Shown: positions 40,855 through 49,460, numbered from the stretch's first letter. The stretch is DNA of 64,000 nt from CAYRKQ01 sp964424985 (GCA_964424985.1 CAYRKQ010000002.1:14940-78939); one strand, 5' to 3'. Program-made: numbers and translations. Notes: a model not told the origin generated them from the letters alone.

Positions 40855-43362
40855 TTATGATTTTTTGGTTTTTTTAGCGACCGATTGAACTTCGCCATCA
40901 AAGGTCAGCTTCTTTTTGTGAACACCAACCACTACTGTTTGCTCGGTCTTAAATTCACTCTGCAGAACACCTTCAGCCAAGCGGTCTTCCAGTTCGTCCT
41001 GAATAGCTCTACGGAGTCCACGCACGCCATTATGAGCGTCGTAGCCTTTTTCTAGCAGCCACTTCTTGGCGGCTGGGCGGACAATCAGCTGCAGTGGTGT
41101 GGTGGTCTGAGCTAAGCGAGTGTTGAGCTCTGCTATTTGCATGTCGAGCACCTTGCTGGCTTCTTTTTTGGTTAAGGCACGGAAGACGACAATTTTGTCG
41201 AGCCGGTTAATCAGCTCCGGGCGCATGGTATGGCGCAGCTCCGCCATAACGCGGTCTTTATTGCTTTCATGCAAATCATCAAGATTGTCCTGGTCTTTTT
41301 TGGTTTCAACCTGAAAACCAAGTACTGACTCTTTTTGTAAGCTATCAGCGCCAATGTTTCCGGTCATGATGATGATGGTGTTGGTGAAATCCACACTCCT
41401 TCCTTTGGCGTCGGTGAGCACGCCATCTTCTAGAATCTGCAGTAGCATATTAAAAATGTCCGGGTGGGCTTTTTCAATTTCATCAAACAAAATTAAACTA
41501 TACGGGTTACGGCGAACCTTATCGGTCAGTTGTCCGGCATCTTCGTAGCCCACGTAGCCTGCGGGAGCTCCAACCAGCCTTGCCGCCGTATGACGCTCGC
41601 TAAATTCACTCATGTCAATTTTAATCATTGAATCTTTGCGGCTAAACATTTCTTGCGCCAGTACCCGGGCTAGTTCGGTTTTACCGACCCCCGTTGGACC
41701 GAGGAATATAAAGGAGCCAATCGGGCGGCGCTTGTCGCTCATGCCCATGCGGTTGCGGCGAATTGCCCGAGCCACCGCGGTAATTGCCTCTTGCTGTCCA
41801 ATGACGTGTTTGGCCAAGTTCTTTTCAAGATTTAAAAGATAGGCGGCCTCTTGTTTAATAACCTTTTGTGCCGGAATGCCTGTCATCAGTTCAATGGTTT
41901 GCGCCAAATCGCGCTCTGTCAGGGTCAACTTTGTTCGGGAACGACCCCGTAACTTCTCAAGCGATTTTTCAAGCTCAGCCAACTTTGTTTTATGCCGCGC
42001 AGCTGCCTCAAAGTTTTCGTGGTCAACCGCTTCATGCATACGGTGGCGTACCAGCTTCATTTCTTTCAAAAGCTTTCGCTGCGATTCCGGCGTTTTACCG
42101 CGAGAAATACCGATGGTAGCTGCCGCTTCATCAAGCAAATCAAGTGCCTTGTCGGGCATAAAGCGCTCGCTCAAGTATTTGTCACTCAAATTCACGGCTT
42201 CTTCAATCAGCTTGTCGGAAATAACCACACTATGATGTTCTTCGTAGTGCTTGCGGAGCCCTTTAAGAATTTCTTCGGTCTGGCGAATACTTGGTGGATG
42301 TACCATAACAGTCTGGAAACGTCGCTCCAAGGCACTGTCTTTTTCAATGCTCTTTCGGTACTCTTCAACCGTAGTGGCACCAACAATGCGAACAGTGCCG
42401 CGAGAAAGCATTGGTTTTAGCATATTAGCTGCGTCCATAGAACCTTCTGCCGCACCAGCACCAACCAGTAGGTGTATCTCATCAATAAATAGCAGTACGC
42501 TATCATCGTTGGCAATCTCATGCATTAAAGCCTTCAAACGTTCTTCAAACTCACCACGATACTTGGTGCCGGCAATTAAACTAGCCAGATCAAGCATCAC
42601 CACGCGTTTATCAAGCAGCTTTTCAGGCACTTGCTCTTTGGCAATCAGCTGTGCCAAACCTTCAACAATGGCCGTTTTACCAACACCTGGTTCACCAATA
42701 AGGACGGGGTTGTTTTTGCTACGGCGGCTCAGAATGGTTGTCACGCGGCGAATCTCCTCTTCTCGGCCAATAACGGGGTCGAGGCGACCTTCGCGAGCTT
42801 CAGCTGTTAGATCTGTCCCGAAAAACTCTAGTGCAGTCTTGCCTTTTTTGCGTTTGGTCTTGGGTTTACCCGTTCGTTCGCCCGTTTCTTCAAATTCGTA
42901 CCGCTGTTGATTCAGGTACTGTTCCAGCTCTACCAGGAGTTCTTCAACATTAATGTTCATATCACGCAGGAGCACATTCGCCCGGGCATTTTTTTGAATT
43001 AAAATGCCATAAAGAATATGCTCGGTGCCACAAAAATCTTGATTAAACTCTTTAGCAATTTCCCAACTAGTTCTGAGCGTCAATTTAGCCGCCTCACTTA
43101 ACCCTTTGCTGCCAACACTAATAACAATTGATTTAGGGGTGAGTTTGAGTGCCGTACGAGCCCGGTCAATAGTAACGCCCGAGGTTTCCAGAAGTTTAGC
43201 TCCAACAGATGATTGCTGCGCCAAAACGCCCAGTAAAATATGTTCCGTGCCAATGTAGGCGCTACCGAACCCACGAGCAATGCCATCGGCGTTGCGCAGC
43301 GAAGAACGGGCGTTATCAGTCAGCCGTTTCATATATTCATCAAAATCAGATCGTGCCTGCAT
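40855..43362 (-). CDS. clpC: ATP-dependent Clp protease ATPase subunit ClpC
   Basis: The product has an N-terminal Clp_N double repeat, two AAA+ domains (GEPGVGKTAIVEGLAQ near residue 224 and GPTGVGKTELARVLAQ near 552), and a middle UVR-like segment (DHENFEAAARHKTKLAELEK), all marks of ClpC. I start at 43362 (MQARSDFDEYMKRL), six bases after TATACT, rather than 10 codons upstream. It unfolds substrates for ClpP. Confidence 0.95.
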   Translation of the reverse strand: MQARSDFDEYMKRLTDNARSSLRNADGIARGFGSAYIGTEHILLGVLAQQSSVGAKLLETSGVTIDRARTALKLTPKSIVISVGSKGLSEAAKLTLRTSWEIAKEFNQDFCGTEHILYGILIQKNARANVLLRDMNINVEELLVELEQYLNQQRYEFEETGERTGKPKTKRKKGKTALEFFGTDLTAEAREGRLDPVIGREEEIRRVTTILSRRSKNNPVLIGEPGVGKTAIVEGLAQLIAKEQVPEKLLDKRVVMLDLASLIAGTKYRGEFEERLKALMHEIANDDSVLLFIDEIHLLVGAGAAEGSMDAANMLKPMLSRGTVRIVGATTVEEYRKSIEKDSALERRFQTVMVHPPSIRQTEEILKGLRKHYEEHHSVVISDKLIEEAVNLSDKYLSERFMPDKALDLLDEAAATIGISRGKTPESQRKLLKEMKLVRHRMHEAVDHENFEAAARHKTKLAELEKSLEKLRGRSRTKLTLTERDLAQTIELMTGIPAQKVIKQEAAYLLNLEKNLAKHVIGQQEAITAVARAIRRNRMGMSDKRRPIGSFIFLGPTGVGKTELARVLAQEMFSRKDSMIKIDMSEFSERHTAARLVGAPAGYVGYEDAGQLTDKVRRNPYSLILFDEIEKAHPDIFNMLLQILEDGVLTDAKGRSVDFTNTIIIMTGNIGADSLQKESVLGFQVETKKDQDNLDDLHESNKDRVMAELRHTMRPELINRLDKIVVFRALTKKEASKVLDMQIAELNTRLAQTTTPLQLIVRPAAKKWLLEKGYDAHNGVRGLRRAIQDELEDRLAEGVLQSEFKTEQTVVVGVHKKKLTFDGEVQSVAKKTKKS

Positions 43363-43368
43363 ACTTCT

Positions 43369-43374
43369 AGTATA
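43369..43374 (-). promoter_or_regulatory. Proximal -10 box of clpC (leaderless)
   Basis: TATACT ends six bases before the ATG at 43362. It has no clear -35 and is independent of the CIRCE site, so it could supply basal expression. Confidence 0.5.
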
Positions 43375-43387
43375 CCCCTCCATTGAT

Positions 43388-43412
43388 GTCATTTCGAGCG
43401 AAGTCGAGAAAT
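43388..43412. repeat. TCATTTCGAG-type repeat in the clpC leader
   Basis: GTCATTTCGAGCGAAGTCGA followed by GAAAT. Half of this word is repeated at 44967 as part of a longer palindrome. It lies in the leader between the CIRCE-linked promoter and the clpC start. Confidence 0.6.
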
Positions 43413-43439
43413 ATGCTTTTATTCTGTATCACAAATACA

Positions 43440-43468
43440 ATTGTACAGAATTAGCACTCTCAATGCAA
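43440..43468 (-). promoter_or_regulatory. Distal, CIRCE-overlapping promoter of clpC
   Basis: TTGCAT (43468-43463) and TACAAT (43445-43440) are 17 bases apart on the minus strand. The -35 lies within the CIRCE operator, as in clpP. The transcript would have a leader of about 70 bases. Confidence 0.6.
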
Positions 43469-43477
43469 GACTGCTAA
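43451..43477. promoter_or_regulatory. CIRCE operator upstream of clpC
   Basis: TTAGCACTC, nine bases, then GACTGCTAA. The right arm has the same single departure from consensus as the clpP operator. The repeated variant suggests that the local HrcA prefers it. Confidence 0.85.
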
Positions 43478-43479
43478 CG

Positions 43480-43719
43480 CTAGAGTAGGTCGGACTTGAC
43501 CTTATGATTAACAACCGAGCATTCACCATTTAGTATTCTGCGTGCGCAACTGAAGATTGCCTCAGCTCTTGGTTCAGATACACCTGACGCTCGTCGAATT
43601 AATTCTCGCACTGGAGACGGAAAATCACTGTCAGTCAAAAGCTTGATTGCAACTTCCACTTGAGGATACCAGTCCTCTGTATTATTGAGGCCGCAAATCT
43701 CATTACAGGCGTCTGTCAT
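43480..43719 (-). CDS. Unknown 79-aa protein downstream of nusA
   Basis: The protein starts MTDACNEICGLNNTEDWYPQ, is helical in the middle (PVRELIRRASGVSEPRAEAI) and has four cysteines. I recognise no family. It starts two bases after the nusA stop and ends three bases before the clpC CIRCE. Confidence 0.55.
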   Translation of the reverse strand: MTDACNEICGLNNTEDWYPQVEVAIKLLTDSDFPSPVRELIRRASGVSEPRAEAIFSCARRILNGECSVVNHKVKSDLL

Positions 43720-43721
43720 AG

Positions 43722-44942
43722 CTACTCTCCGTGAGAATCGATGGCGTCTAGTAGGCCGGCTTCGATGTCGTCGCGGCGTTTTGGCTTTGATGGTTTTTTG
43801 GGGGCAGCTTCTTTCACTTCTGGTTTTGGCTCAGGCTTTACTTCAACTGGGGCTGCGGGCGCAGCCTCGGCAACTAGCTCAACGGGAGCGGGCTTGTTGT
43901 CGCGAGATTCGATATCAAGTTCATACCCAGTTAACTTGCTGGCTAGGCGGACGTTTTGGCCACCTTTACCAATGGCAATGGAAAGCTGGTCTTGGGCAAC
44001 AATGACGCGAGCGTGCTTGTGGGCTTCGTCGATTTCCACTTTTTGAACCTCAGTTGGTGAAAGGGCATTTTTGATGTAGGTTTCGGTATCTTCAGCAAAG
44101 GTGATGATATCGATTTTTTCCTGATCGCCAATTTCGTTCATGACTGCTTGTACACGTGTTCCGTGACCACCGACAAACGTACCTACAGGGTCAACACCTG
44201 GTACGGTTGAAGCCACTGCCAGCTTAGTACGCATACCAGCTTGACGAGCAATACCTTTAATTTCGACGGCGCCGCTTTCCATTTCGGGCACTTCTTGGCG
44301 GAAGAGGTATTCAATAAACTTTTCATTAGCGCGAGAAAGCACCAGCTGTGGACCGCGGAATTCTCGTTCGACATCTTTCAAAAAGACTTTTACGCGTGAG
44401 CCAACGCCGTAGTATTCACCTGGAATCTGCTCACTGCCTGGTAAAATACCGACAGCCTTGCCAAGATCAATGCGCACCAAACGAGCCTCAACCCGCTGCA
44501 CGGTACCCACCAGTACCGTACCAATTTTGTCTTCGTATTCATTCATAATAATTTCACGCTCCGCTTCACGCAGACGCTGTAAAATCACCTGTTTGGCAGT
44601 CTGAGCAGCCACGCGACCAAAGGTAGTTGGGCTGTCTTTCAGTTCAATAACATCTCCCACCTTAGCGTCTTTCTTATGAGCTTTTGCCTGCTCCACAGTC
44701 AGCTGCTGCGCGTCGTTTTCAACAGCATCGTCTTCAACCACGTCGTAGCTGGTAATGGCCGTCATGTCACCGGTATGTTGATTTAAAATAACTTTGACGT
44801 TTTGCTCACGCTCACCGAAATCTTTACGGTAAGCCGCAGCAAGCGCTTGCTCCACGGCTTCGTTCACCACGTCTTCTGGCAAGTTCTTCTCTTCTGCAAT
44901 CTGCTTAATTGCCGTCACGAGTTGTTTAATTTGTAATTCCAT
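43722..44942 (-). CDS. nusA: Transcription factor NusA
   Basis: The 406-aa product has the N-terminal polymerase-binding domain (MELQIKQLVTAIKQIAEEKN), an S1 domain, and two KH domains (RVQAVMNEIGDQEKIDI; SIAIGKGGQNVRLASKLTG). A low-complexity Pro/Glu/Lys/Ala linker and a short basic-acidic tail follow. The acidic repeats of some NusA proteins are absent. No rimP or infB lies alongside, unlike the usual nusA operon. AAAGGA precedes the start. Confidence 0.96.
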   Translation of the reverse strand: MELQIKQLVTAIKQIAEEKNLPEDVVNEAVEQALAAAYRKDFGEREQNVKVILNQHTGDMTAITSYDVVEDDAVENDAQQLTVEQAKAHKKDAKVGDVIELKDSPTTFGRVAAQTAKQVILQRLREAEREIIMNEYEDKIGTVLVGTVQRVEARLVRIDLGKAVGILPGSEQIPGEYYGVGSRVKVFLKDVEREFRGPQLVLSRANEKFIEYLFRQEVPEMESGAVEIKGIARQAGMRTKLAVASTVPGVDPVGTFVGGHGTRVQAVMNEIGDQEKIDIITFAEDTETYIKNALSPTEVQKVEIDEAHKHARVIVAQDQLSIAIGKGGQNVRLASKLTGYELDIESRDNKPAPVELVAEAAPAAPVEVKPEPKPEVKEAAPKKPSKPKRRDDIEAGLLDAIDSHGE

Positions 44943-44966
44943 TTTAGTTTCCTTTCTTTATCGTCT

Positions 44967-45023
44967 GTCATTTCGAGCTTGTCGAGAAATCTATATTAGA
45001 TTCTCCGATAAACTCAATATGAC
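44967..45023. repeat. Degenerate TCATTTCGAG palindrome upstream of nusA
   Basis: The left arm GTCATTTCGAGCTTGTCGAG (continuing GAAATCTA) matches the reverse complement of the right arm (GTCATATTGAGTTTATCGGA, continuing GAATCTA) at most positions, so the 57-bp element is an imperfect palindrome. The nusA transcript may begin in or just beside it. Confidence 0.65.
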
Positions 45024-45037
45024 GTCTGCTTCTTATG

Positions 45038-45062
45038 AAAAAACCCGACCTGCTGGCCGGAC
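45038..45062 (-). terminator. Intrinsic terminator after the 45091 gene
   Basis: CCGGCC and GGTCGG form a GC-rich stem with loop AGCA, followed by GTTTTTT on the minus strand. It insulates nusA from the upstream gene. Confidence 0.8.
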
Positions 45063-45090
45063 TACATGCTTGATTATACCCCTTTCCCCG

Positions 45091-45609
45091 TTAGCTTGCA
45101 AGCGCTTTAGGTAATGCCGTAAGCGCAAGTGCAGTTGCGGTTAGTCGGGACAGTGTCTGTGTCGGCTGTCCGTTGCTAGCAACAAGCTCAGCACCAACAG
45201 CTATTTTCGTAAAGTGAACAGCAAAGCCGGCCACGCTACCTATTTCTGAAAGCTCGGGTACCGCCTCGCCAAACAAGGTAGCCTCACCAACTTCAAACCC
45301 TTTTAAGCCACCTCGTGGATAAACGTTTACAGTATGCGTACCACCCATTCGATAAGCGTCGAAATGAGCTTCCCTGAATCTAGTATTGGGGTTTTTCCTA
45401 TCATTTATCATCACAATCCCATTGTCATTAATGGGGACACGGTGATCTCCTAGTCTTGTGTGATTACCATCGCTCACGTTATCTAAATCAAGGATGCCGG
45501 GAAGTCGCGAGAATATCATGCTAAAACAGCGATGAGGGGTTTTATCAGAACCTACGATCGCTAGGTCAATCCACTCTTCGGTATCAGGTAATTGTACAAA
45601 ATCGCCCAT
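45091..45609 (-). CDS. Unknown 172-aa protein, possible oxygenase fold
   Basis: The protein starts MGDFVQLPDTEEWIDLAIVG and contains REAHFDAYRMGGTHTVNVYP, an HxD in a beta-rich context that could be part of an iron/2-oxoglutarate oxygenase fold. No second half of such a site is certain. It ends in an Ala/Leu-rich helix. It is a single gene with a strong promoter, almost no leader, and its own terminator. Confidence 0.5.
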   Translation of the reverse strand: MGDFVQLPDTEEWIDLAIVGSDKTPHRCFSMIFSRLPGILDLDNVSDGNHTRLGDHRVPINDNGIVMINDRKNPNTRFREAHFDAYRMGGTHTVNVYPRGGLKGFEVGEATLFGEAVPELSEIGSVAGFAVHFTKIAVGAELVASNGQPTQTLSRLTATALALTALPKALAS

Positions 45610-45617
45610 ATCTTTTT

Positions 45618-45647
45618 ATTATAGCACACTCTGTCAAGTTTTGTCAA
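45618..45647 (-). promoter_or_regulatory. Strong promoter with tandem TTGACA boxes
   Basis: TTGACA (45647-45642), a second TTGACA (45637-45632), TGTGC and TATAAT (45623-45618), spacer 18. The -10 ends eight bases before the ATG at 45609. It is nearly the same sequence as 27714-27743. Confidence 0.75.
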
Positions 45648-45652
45648 TGCTT

Positions 45653-45658
45653 TATACT
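45653..45658 (+). promoter_or_regulatory. -10 box of the M1 aminopeptidase gene (leaderless)
   Basis: TATACT ends seven bases before the ATG at 45666. The divergent promoter of the 45091 gene lies only a few bases away, so the two may compete. Confidence 0.5.
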
Positions 45659-45665
45659 TATTTTC

Positions 45666-48194
45666 ATGATTAAGAAACTTTTTGACTCCTTTCAGCCCAG
45701 CAATTACCAACTTTCGCTTGCCATCAATAAAGAGCAGATGACATTTAGCGGTTCCGTCACCATTGTCGGCGCACTCACCGCTCCCGCAAACACCCTTGAG
45801 CTGCATGCCAAGGAACTAGAAATCACATCCAGCCTTGTAGATGGTCGAGTCTCAAAAACCAAGAGCGCTAAGCAAGATGTACTCCAGCTCATTTCCGAGC
45901 AGCAACTGAGCAAAGGTGATCATACCGTTGAAATTGTTTTTTCTGGCAAAATAACTGATCAGATGCACGGCATGTATCCTTGCTACTTTGAGCACGAAGG
46001 TAAAAAGAAGATGCTGATTGCTACGCAGTTTGAAAGCCATCATGCCCGCGAAGTGTTTCCATGCATTGACGAGCCAGCAGCAAAAGCAACCTTTGATGTC
46101 ACCCTTGAAACCGCACCCGGAGAGACGGTTCTAGGTAACACCCCCGTGAAGAACCGATCCGAGAAAAACAAAACGCAGGTTACGACATTTGAACAAACAC
46201 CGCGCATGAGCCCCTATCTTTTAGCGTTCGTGACAGGTGAGATGGTATCAAGAGAATCAAAAACCAAAAGTGGCATTGCCGTGCGTAGCTGGGCATCCGC
46301 CGCACAAGCCCCCGAACTGCTGGAGTTTTCCGTTAACGAGGCAGTGGCCTACATAGATTTTTACGAGGACTATTTTAACGTGCCCTACCCGCTTGCCAAG
46401 TGTGACCAAGTGGCCTTACCAGATTTTGAAAGTGGCGCTATGGAAAACTGGGGGCTCATTACTTATCGTGAGGCGGTGATGCTGCACAACCCTGAAAATC
46501 CCTCACTCTCTACCCAACAGCTGATAGCCATTGTGACCGCGCACGAACTTGCTCATCAGTGGTTTGGTAATTTGGTAACCATGCAGTGGTGGGATGATTT
46601 ATGGCTCAATGAAAGCTTTGCCAGCATGATGGAATATATTGCAGTAGATGCCGTGCACCCCGAGTGGCAAATGTGGGAAGAATACGTTTCCAGCGACGCC
46701 GTGATTGCCACCAACCGCGATGTCTATAAAGACGTCCAGCCCGTTCGCGTTGATGTGGAAGATCCGGGAATGATTCATACCTTGTTTGACCCGGCAATTG
46801 TCTATGCCAAGGGCGGCAAGTTACTTAAAACCCTCTACGATCTCCTTGGTGACGAGCACTGGCGTACCGGGCTCAAGGCCTACTTTGAAGAACATGCCTA
46901 TAAAAACACGAGCCGTGATGATCTGTGGAAGGCGCTCAGCGACACCTCTGGCTACGACGTAGCAGCGCTGATGAACACCTGGCTAGAGCAGCCTGGGCTG
47001 CCGGTAGTGCAAGTTGATCAGAAAACAAAAGAGGCTACTGTATCTCAAGAAAGGCTGTTACTTGATGGCGAAGATATCGAGACCGCATGGATCATTCCAC
47101 TTGTCGCCAACCAAGAAGTACCGCTACTCGCCGAAAAATCGGATACCTTCGAGCTGACAGCAGATGAATGGCTACTCTTTAATGAAACCGGTACAGGTCA
47201 TTTTGTAACAGACTACGCAGCCAGTGAGCATAAAGCATGGGTGGCCAAAGAGATTGCGAACGTCTCCCGGCCAAGCACCTGGAAGATTGCCAGAATTAAT
47301 GAACTTATTATGCTCAGTCGGAGCGGCAAGACACAGCTTACTGAGGCTCTGGACACCATTTCTCATTGCAGTGAAGAAACTCGAGCAACCGTCTGGTCGC
47401 AAATAACGAGCGTCCTCGGCCACGCCAAGCAATTGAGTGAAGTTGACGAAGAGATTGAGGCTCTTATTAAGAAGTTTGGCTTCAATCTGGTGAAAAAGCA
47501 TTATAAGCACCTCGGCTGGACCTACGATCCGCACGAAGACAGCAACACCACACATCTGCGAAGCACCGCACTCGGTCTGACAATTGGCAGCGAACAGCCT
47601 GAGGTAATTCAGCAGGCACTAAACATATTTGATAGTGCAAAAGACATTGAAGCAATCCATCCTGAAATTCGCAGCAGCATTCTTGGCACTGCCGTTCGTT
47701 TTGGTGATGACGAGGAAATTGTTCAGAAATTACTAGACCAGTATAGGCAGTCGCAAAGTGCGGAACTGAGAAATGATATCTGCGGGGCGCTTACCTCAGC
47801 TCGTCGTCCAGAGCAATATGAAGTGCTTATTAAGCTACTCACTGATACCGAAACAATTCGTTTGCAAGACACGATCCGTTGGTTTATTTATCTTCTTCGG
47901 AACCGTTACAGCCGAGAGGCCACCTGGCAGTGGCTGGAAGAAAACTGGCAATGGGTGGAAGAGACTTTTGGCGGCAGCAAAAGCTATGACGATTTCGCCC
48001 GCTATAGCGCAAATATTTTAAGTACAGATAAGTATCTTGAAAAATATACAGCCTTCTTCTCACCAAAACTGAGTGACCCGACCCTAAAACGATCCATCAC
48101 CATTGGTATTAACGAAATTAAAGCCCGCGTTGCCTGGCGAAAACGAGACGAGCAGGCAATTAAGCAATGGTTTCGTGAAAGAAAGACTGCCTAA
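45666..48194 (+). CDS. M1-family zinc aminopeptidase (PepN-like)
   Basis: The 842-aa product has GAMENWG near residue 257 and the zinc site HELAHQWFGNLV near 292, with the downstream Glu in NESFASMMEY. The C-terminal ERAP1-like helical domain runs to RKRDEQAIKQWF. No signal peptide is seen, so it probably works in the cytoplasm on peptides. Its end overlaps the convergent yraN gene by four bases. Confidence 0.95.
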   Translation: MIKKLFDSFQPSNYQLSLAINKEQMTFSGSVTIVGALTAPANTLELHAKELEITSSLVDGRVSKTKSAKQDVLQLISEQQLSKGDHTVEIVFSGKITDQMHGMYPCYFEHEGKKKMLIATQFESHHAREVFPCIDEPAAKATFDVTLETAPGETVLGNTPVKNRSEKNKTQVTTFEQTPRMSPYLLAFVTGEMVSRESKTKSGIAVRSWASAAQAPELLEFSVNEAVAYIDFYEDYFNVPYPLAKCDQVALPDFESGAMENWGLITYREAVMLHNPENPSLSTQQLIAIVTAHELAHQWFGNLVTMQWWDDLWLNESFASMMEYIAVDAVHPEWQMWEEYVSSDAVIATNRDVYKDVQPVRVDVEDPGMIHTLFDPAIVYAKGGKLLKTLYDLLGDEHWRTGLKAYFEEHAYKNTSRDDLWKALSDTSGYDVAALMNTWLEQPGLPVVQVDQKTKEATVSQERLLLDGEDIETAWIIPLVANQEVPLLAEKSDTFELTADEWLLFNETGTGHFVTDYAASEHKAWVAKEIANVSRPSTWKIARINELIMLSRSGKTQLTEALDTISHCSEETRATVWSQITSVLGHAKQLSEVDEEIEALIKKFGFNLVKKHYKHLGWTYDPHEDSNTTHLRSTALGLTIGSEQPEVIQQALNIFDSAKDIEAIHPEIRSSILGTAVRFGDDEEIVQKLLDQYRQSQSAELRNDICGALTSARRPEQYEVLIKLLTDTETIRLQDTIRWFIYLLRNRYSREATWQWLEENWQWVEETFGGSKSYDDFARYSANILSTDKYLEKYTAFFSPKLSDPTLKRSITIGINEIKARVAWRKRDEQAIKQWFRERKTA

Positions 48195-48535
48195 GAAAGC
48201 TGCGGTAAAAATTCAGTGACCTTAAAATCTGCCGAGACCTCAACCGCTGATAGCTCATAATCACCCTGATACTTGTGGTCGCTCACCCAACACTTGGCCG
48301 CAAAATCCATCTGACTGAGTTTCTTCGGGGTAATGTAGTCGAGGCCGCCACCTTGGTTGCCCGTGCGACGATACTTCACCTCAACAAAATAGATAACATC
48401 TTGTCTCTTGGCCACAATATCAATTTCACACACCCGTGTCCGCCAGTTGATATCACATATGATATACCCAATACCCTCTAAGTACGTGGCAGCGACCTTT
48501 TCGGCATCATGCCCAGACCTGTAGTTAGTTGTCAC
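48191..48535 (-). CDS. YraN-family endonuclease-like protein (UPF0102)
   Basis: The 114-aa product starts MTTNYRSGHDAEKVAATYLE and has GYIICDINWRTRVCEIDIVA and IYFVEVKYRRTG, the restriction-endonuclease-like core of YraN. It starts four bases inside the end of rnhB, the neighbour it has in many bacteria. Confidence 0.9.
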   Translation of the reverse strand: MTTNYRSGHDAEKVAATYLEGIGYIICDINWRTRVCEIDIVAKRQDVIYFVEVKYRRTGNQGGGLDYITPKKLSQMDFAAKCWVSDHKYQGDYELSAVEVSADFKVTEFLPQLS

Positions 48536-49092
48536 AACAATGCCTGTATTGGCTTGTAGTTAACGCGGTGAATTGGCAACACACCGTGTAACTTGAGCGC
48601 CTCGACGTGCTGTTTGGTTCCGTAGCCAACGTGCGATTCAAAACCATAGTGACTGTATTTTTTGGCGATCTCTTGCATGTAAGTATCTCGCGCTACTTTT
48701 GCAACTATTGAGGCGGCCGACGCTTCAGAAACACTGCCATCGGCTCTAATGAGTGCTTTCGTGTTTTTAATATGAGGTAGATAGTTTATATTGCCATCAA
48801 TGATGATTTCAGTCTCCTCATCATGATCAGGCAACTCGTCATAGGCTCGCTGCATAGCAAGCTGCACGGACTTTGTCAGACCAAGGACGTTAATTTCTCG
48901 TGGCCATACCCAACCGACGCCAACAAGGGCTTCTGACTGGCGTATTTCTTTTGTAAGTAGCAGCCGCTTCTTGGGGGTAAGTTTTTTTGAATCAGCAAGC
49001 CCTTCTGGAACCGACGCAGGAAAACCCACCGCGGCAGCCACCAACGGCCCCGCCCAACACCCTCGCCCCACTTCATCTATGCCAATAATCAT
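48532..49092 (-). CDS. rnhB: Ribonuclease HII
   Basis: The 186-aa product has the catalytic IIGIDEVGRGCWAGPLVAAA, an Asp-containing strand near residue 95 and the later DGSVSEASAASIVAKVARD. It removes ribonucleotides from DNA. The start overlaps the GIY-YIG stop as ATGA. Confidence 0.96.
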   Translation of the reverse strand: MIIGIDEVGRGCWAGPLVAAAVGFPASVPEGLADSKKLTPKKRLLLTKEIRQSEALVGVGWVWPREINVLGLTKSVQLAMQRAYDELPDHDEETEIIIDGNINYLPHIKNTKALIRADGSVSEASAASIVAKVARDTYMQEIAKKYSHYGFESHVGYGTKQHVEALKLHGVLPIHRVNYKPIQALL

Positions 49093-49418
49093 TTCTCACT
49101 CCCGTCATCCCGAACTTGATTCGGGATCCAGTCAAAAAGCTTTTCAGATAAGTCGTTCCAGTCAGAATTGCTACCTTCAATTAAATCAATCTTCCAGGAA
49201 CGTCGCCACTCCTCCAGTTGTCGTTCGCGATTGGTAGCTTGGTCGGCAGATGTGCATTCTTCGTAATAAACGAGTCTATCGACACCGTACTTCTCTGTAA
49301 ATCCCGCTATTTGTTTATTCTTATGCTGATACAGGCGTTGTTCTAAGTTGCTTGTCATACCTATATACAATGTACCATTTTTCTTACTAGCTAGGATATA
49401 AACATAGAACGTCTTCAT
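49089..49418 (-). CDS. GIY-YIG nuclease-like protein (UPF0213 type) in a repeat cassette
   Basis: The 109-aa product starts MKTFYVYILASKKNGTLYIG, with the GIY-YIG signature, then GMTSNLEQRLYQHK and YYEECTSADQATNRERQLEE with the catalytic Arg and Glu. I start at 49418, six bases after TATAAT. The C-terminal residues (DWIPNQVRDDG) are encoded by an inverted repeat whose mate lies upstream of the promoter. Such small proteins belong to the UPF0213/YhbQ group. Confidence 0.85.
   Translation of the reverse strand: MKTFYVYILASKKNGTLYIGMTSNLEQRLYQHKNKQIAGFTEKYGVDRLVYYEECTSADQATNRERQLEEWRRSWKIDLIEGSNSDWNDLSEKLFDWIPNQVRDDGSEK
49104..49132. repeat. Left arm of a 29-bp perfect inverted repeat
   Basis: GTCATCCCGAACTTGATTCG plus nine further bases, identical in reverse complement to 49432-49460. 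It includes an internal hairpin (ATCCCGAA...TTCGGGAT). This arm codes for the end of the GIY-YIG protein. Confidence 0.85.
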
Positions 49419-49431
49419 AAAGACATTATAT

Positions 49432-49460
49432 ACTGGATCCCGAATCAAGTTCGGGATGAC
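49432..49460. repeat. Right arm of the 29-bp perfect inverted repeat
   Basis: The reverse complement of 49104-49132 without a mismatch. It lies between rplS and the promoter of the GIY-YIG gene and abuts the TATAAT (49425-49430). It also makes a hairpin that could end the rplS transcript. Confidence 0.85.
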
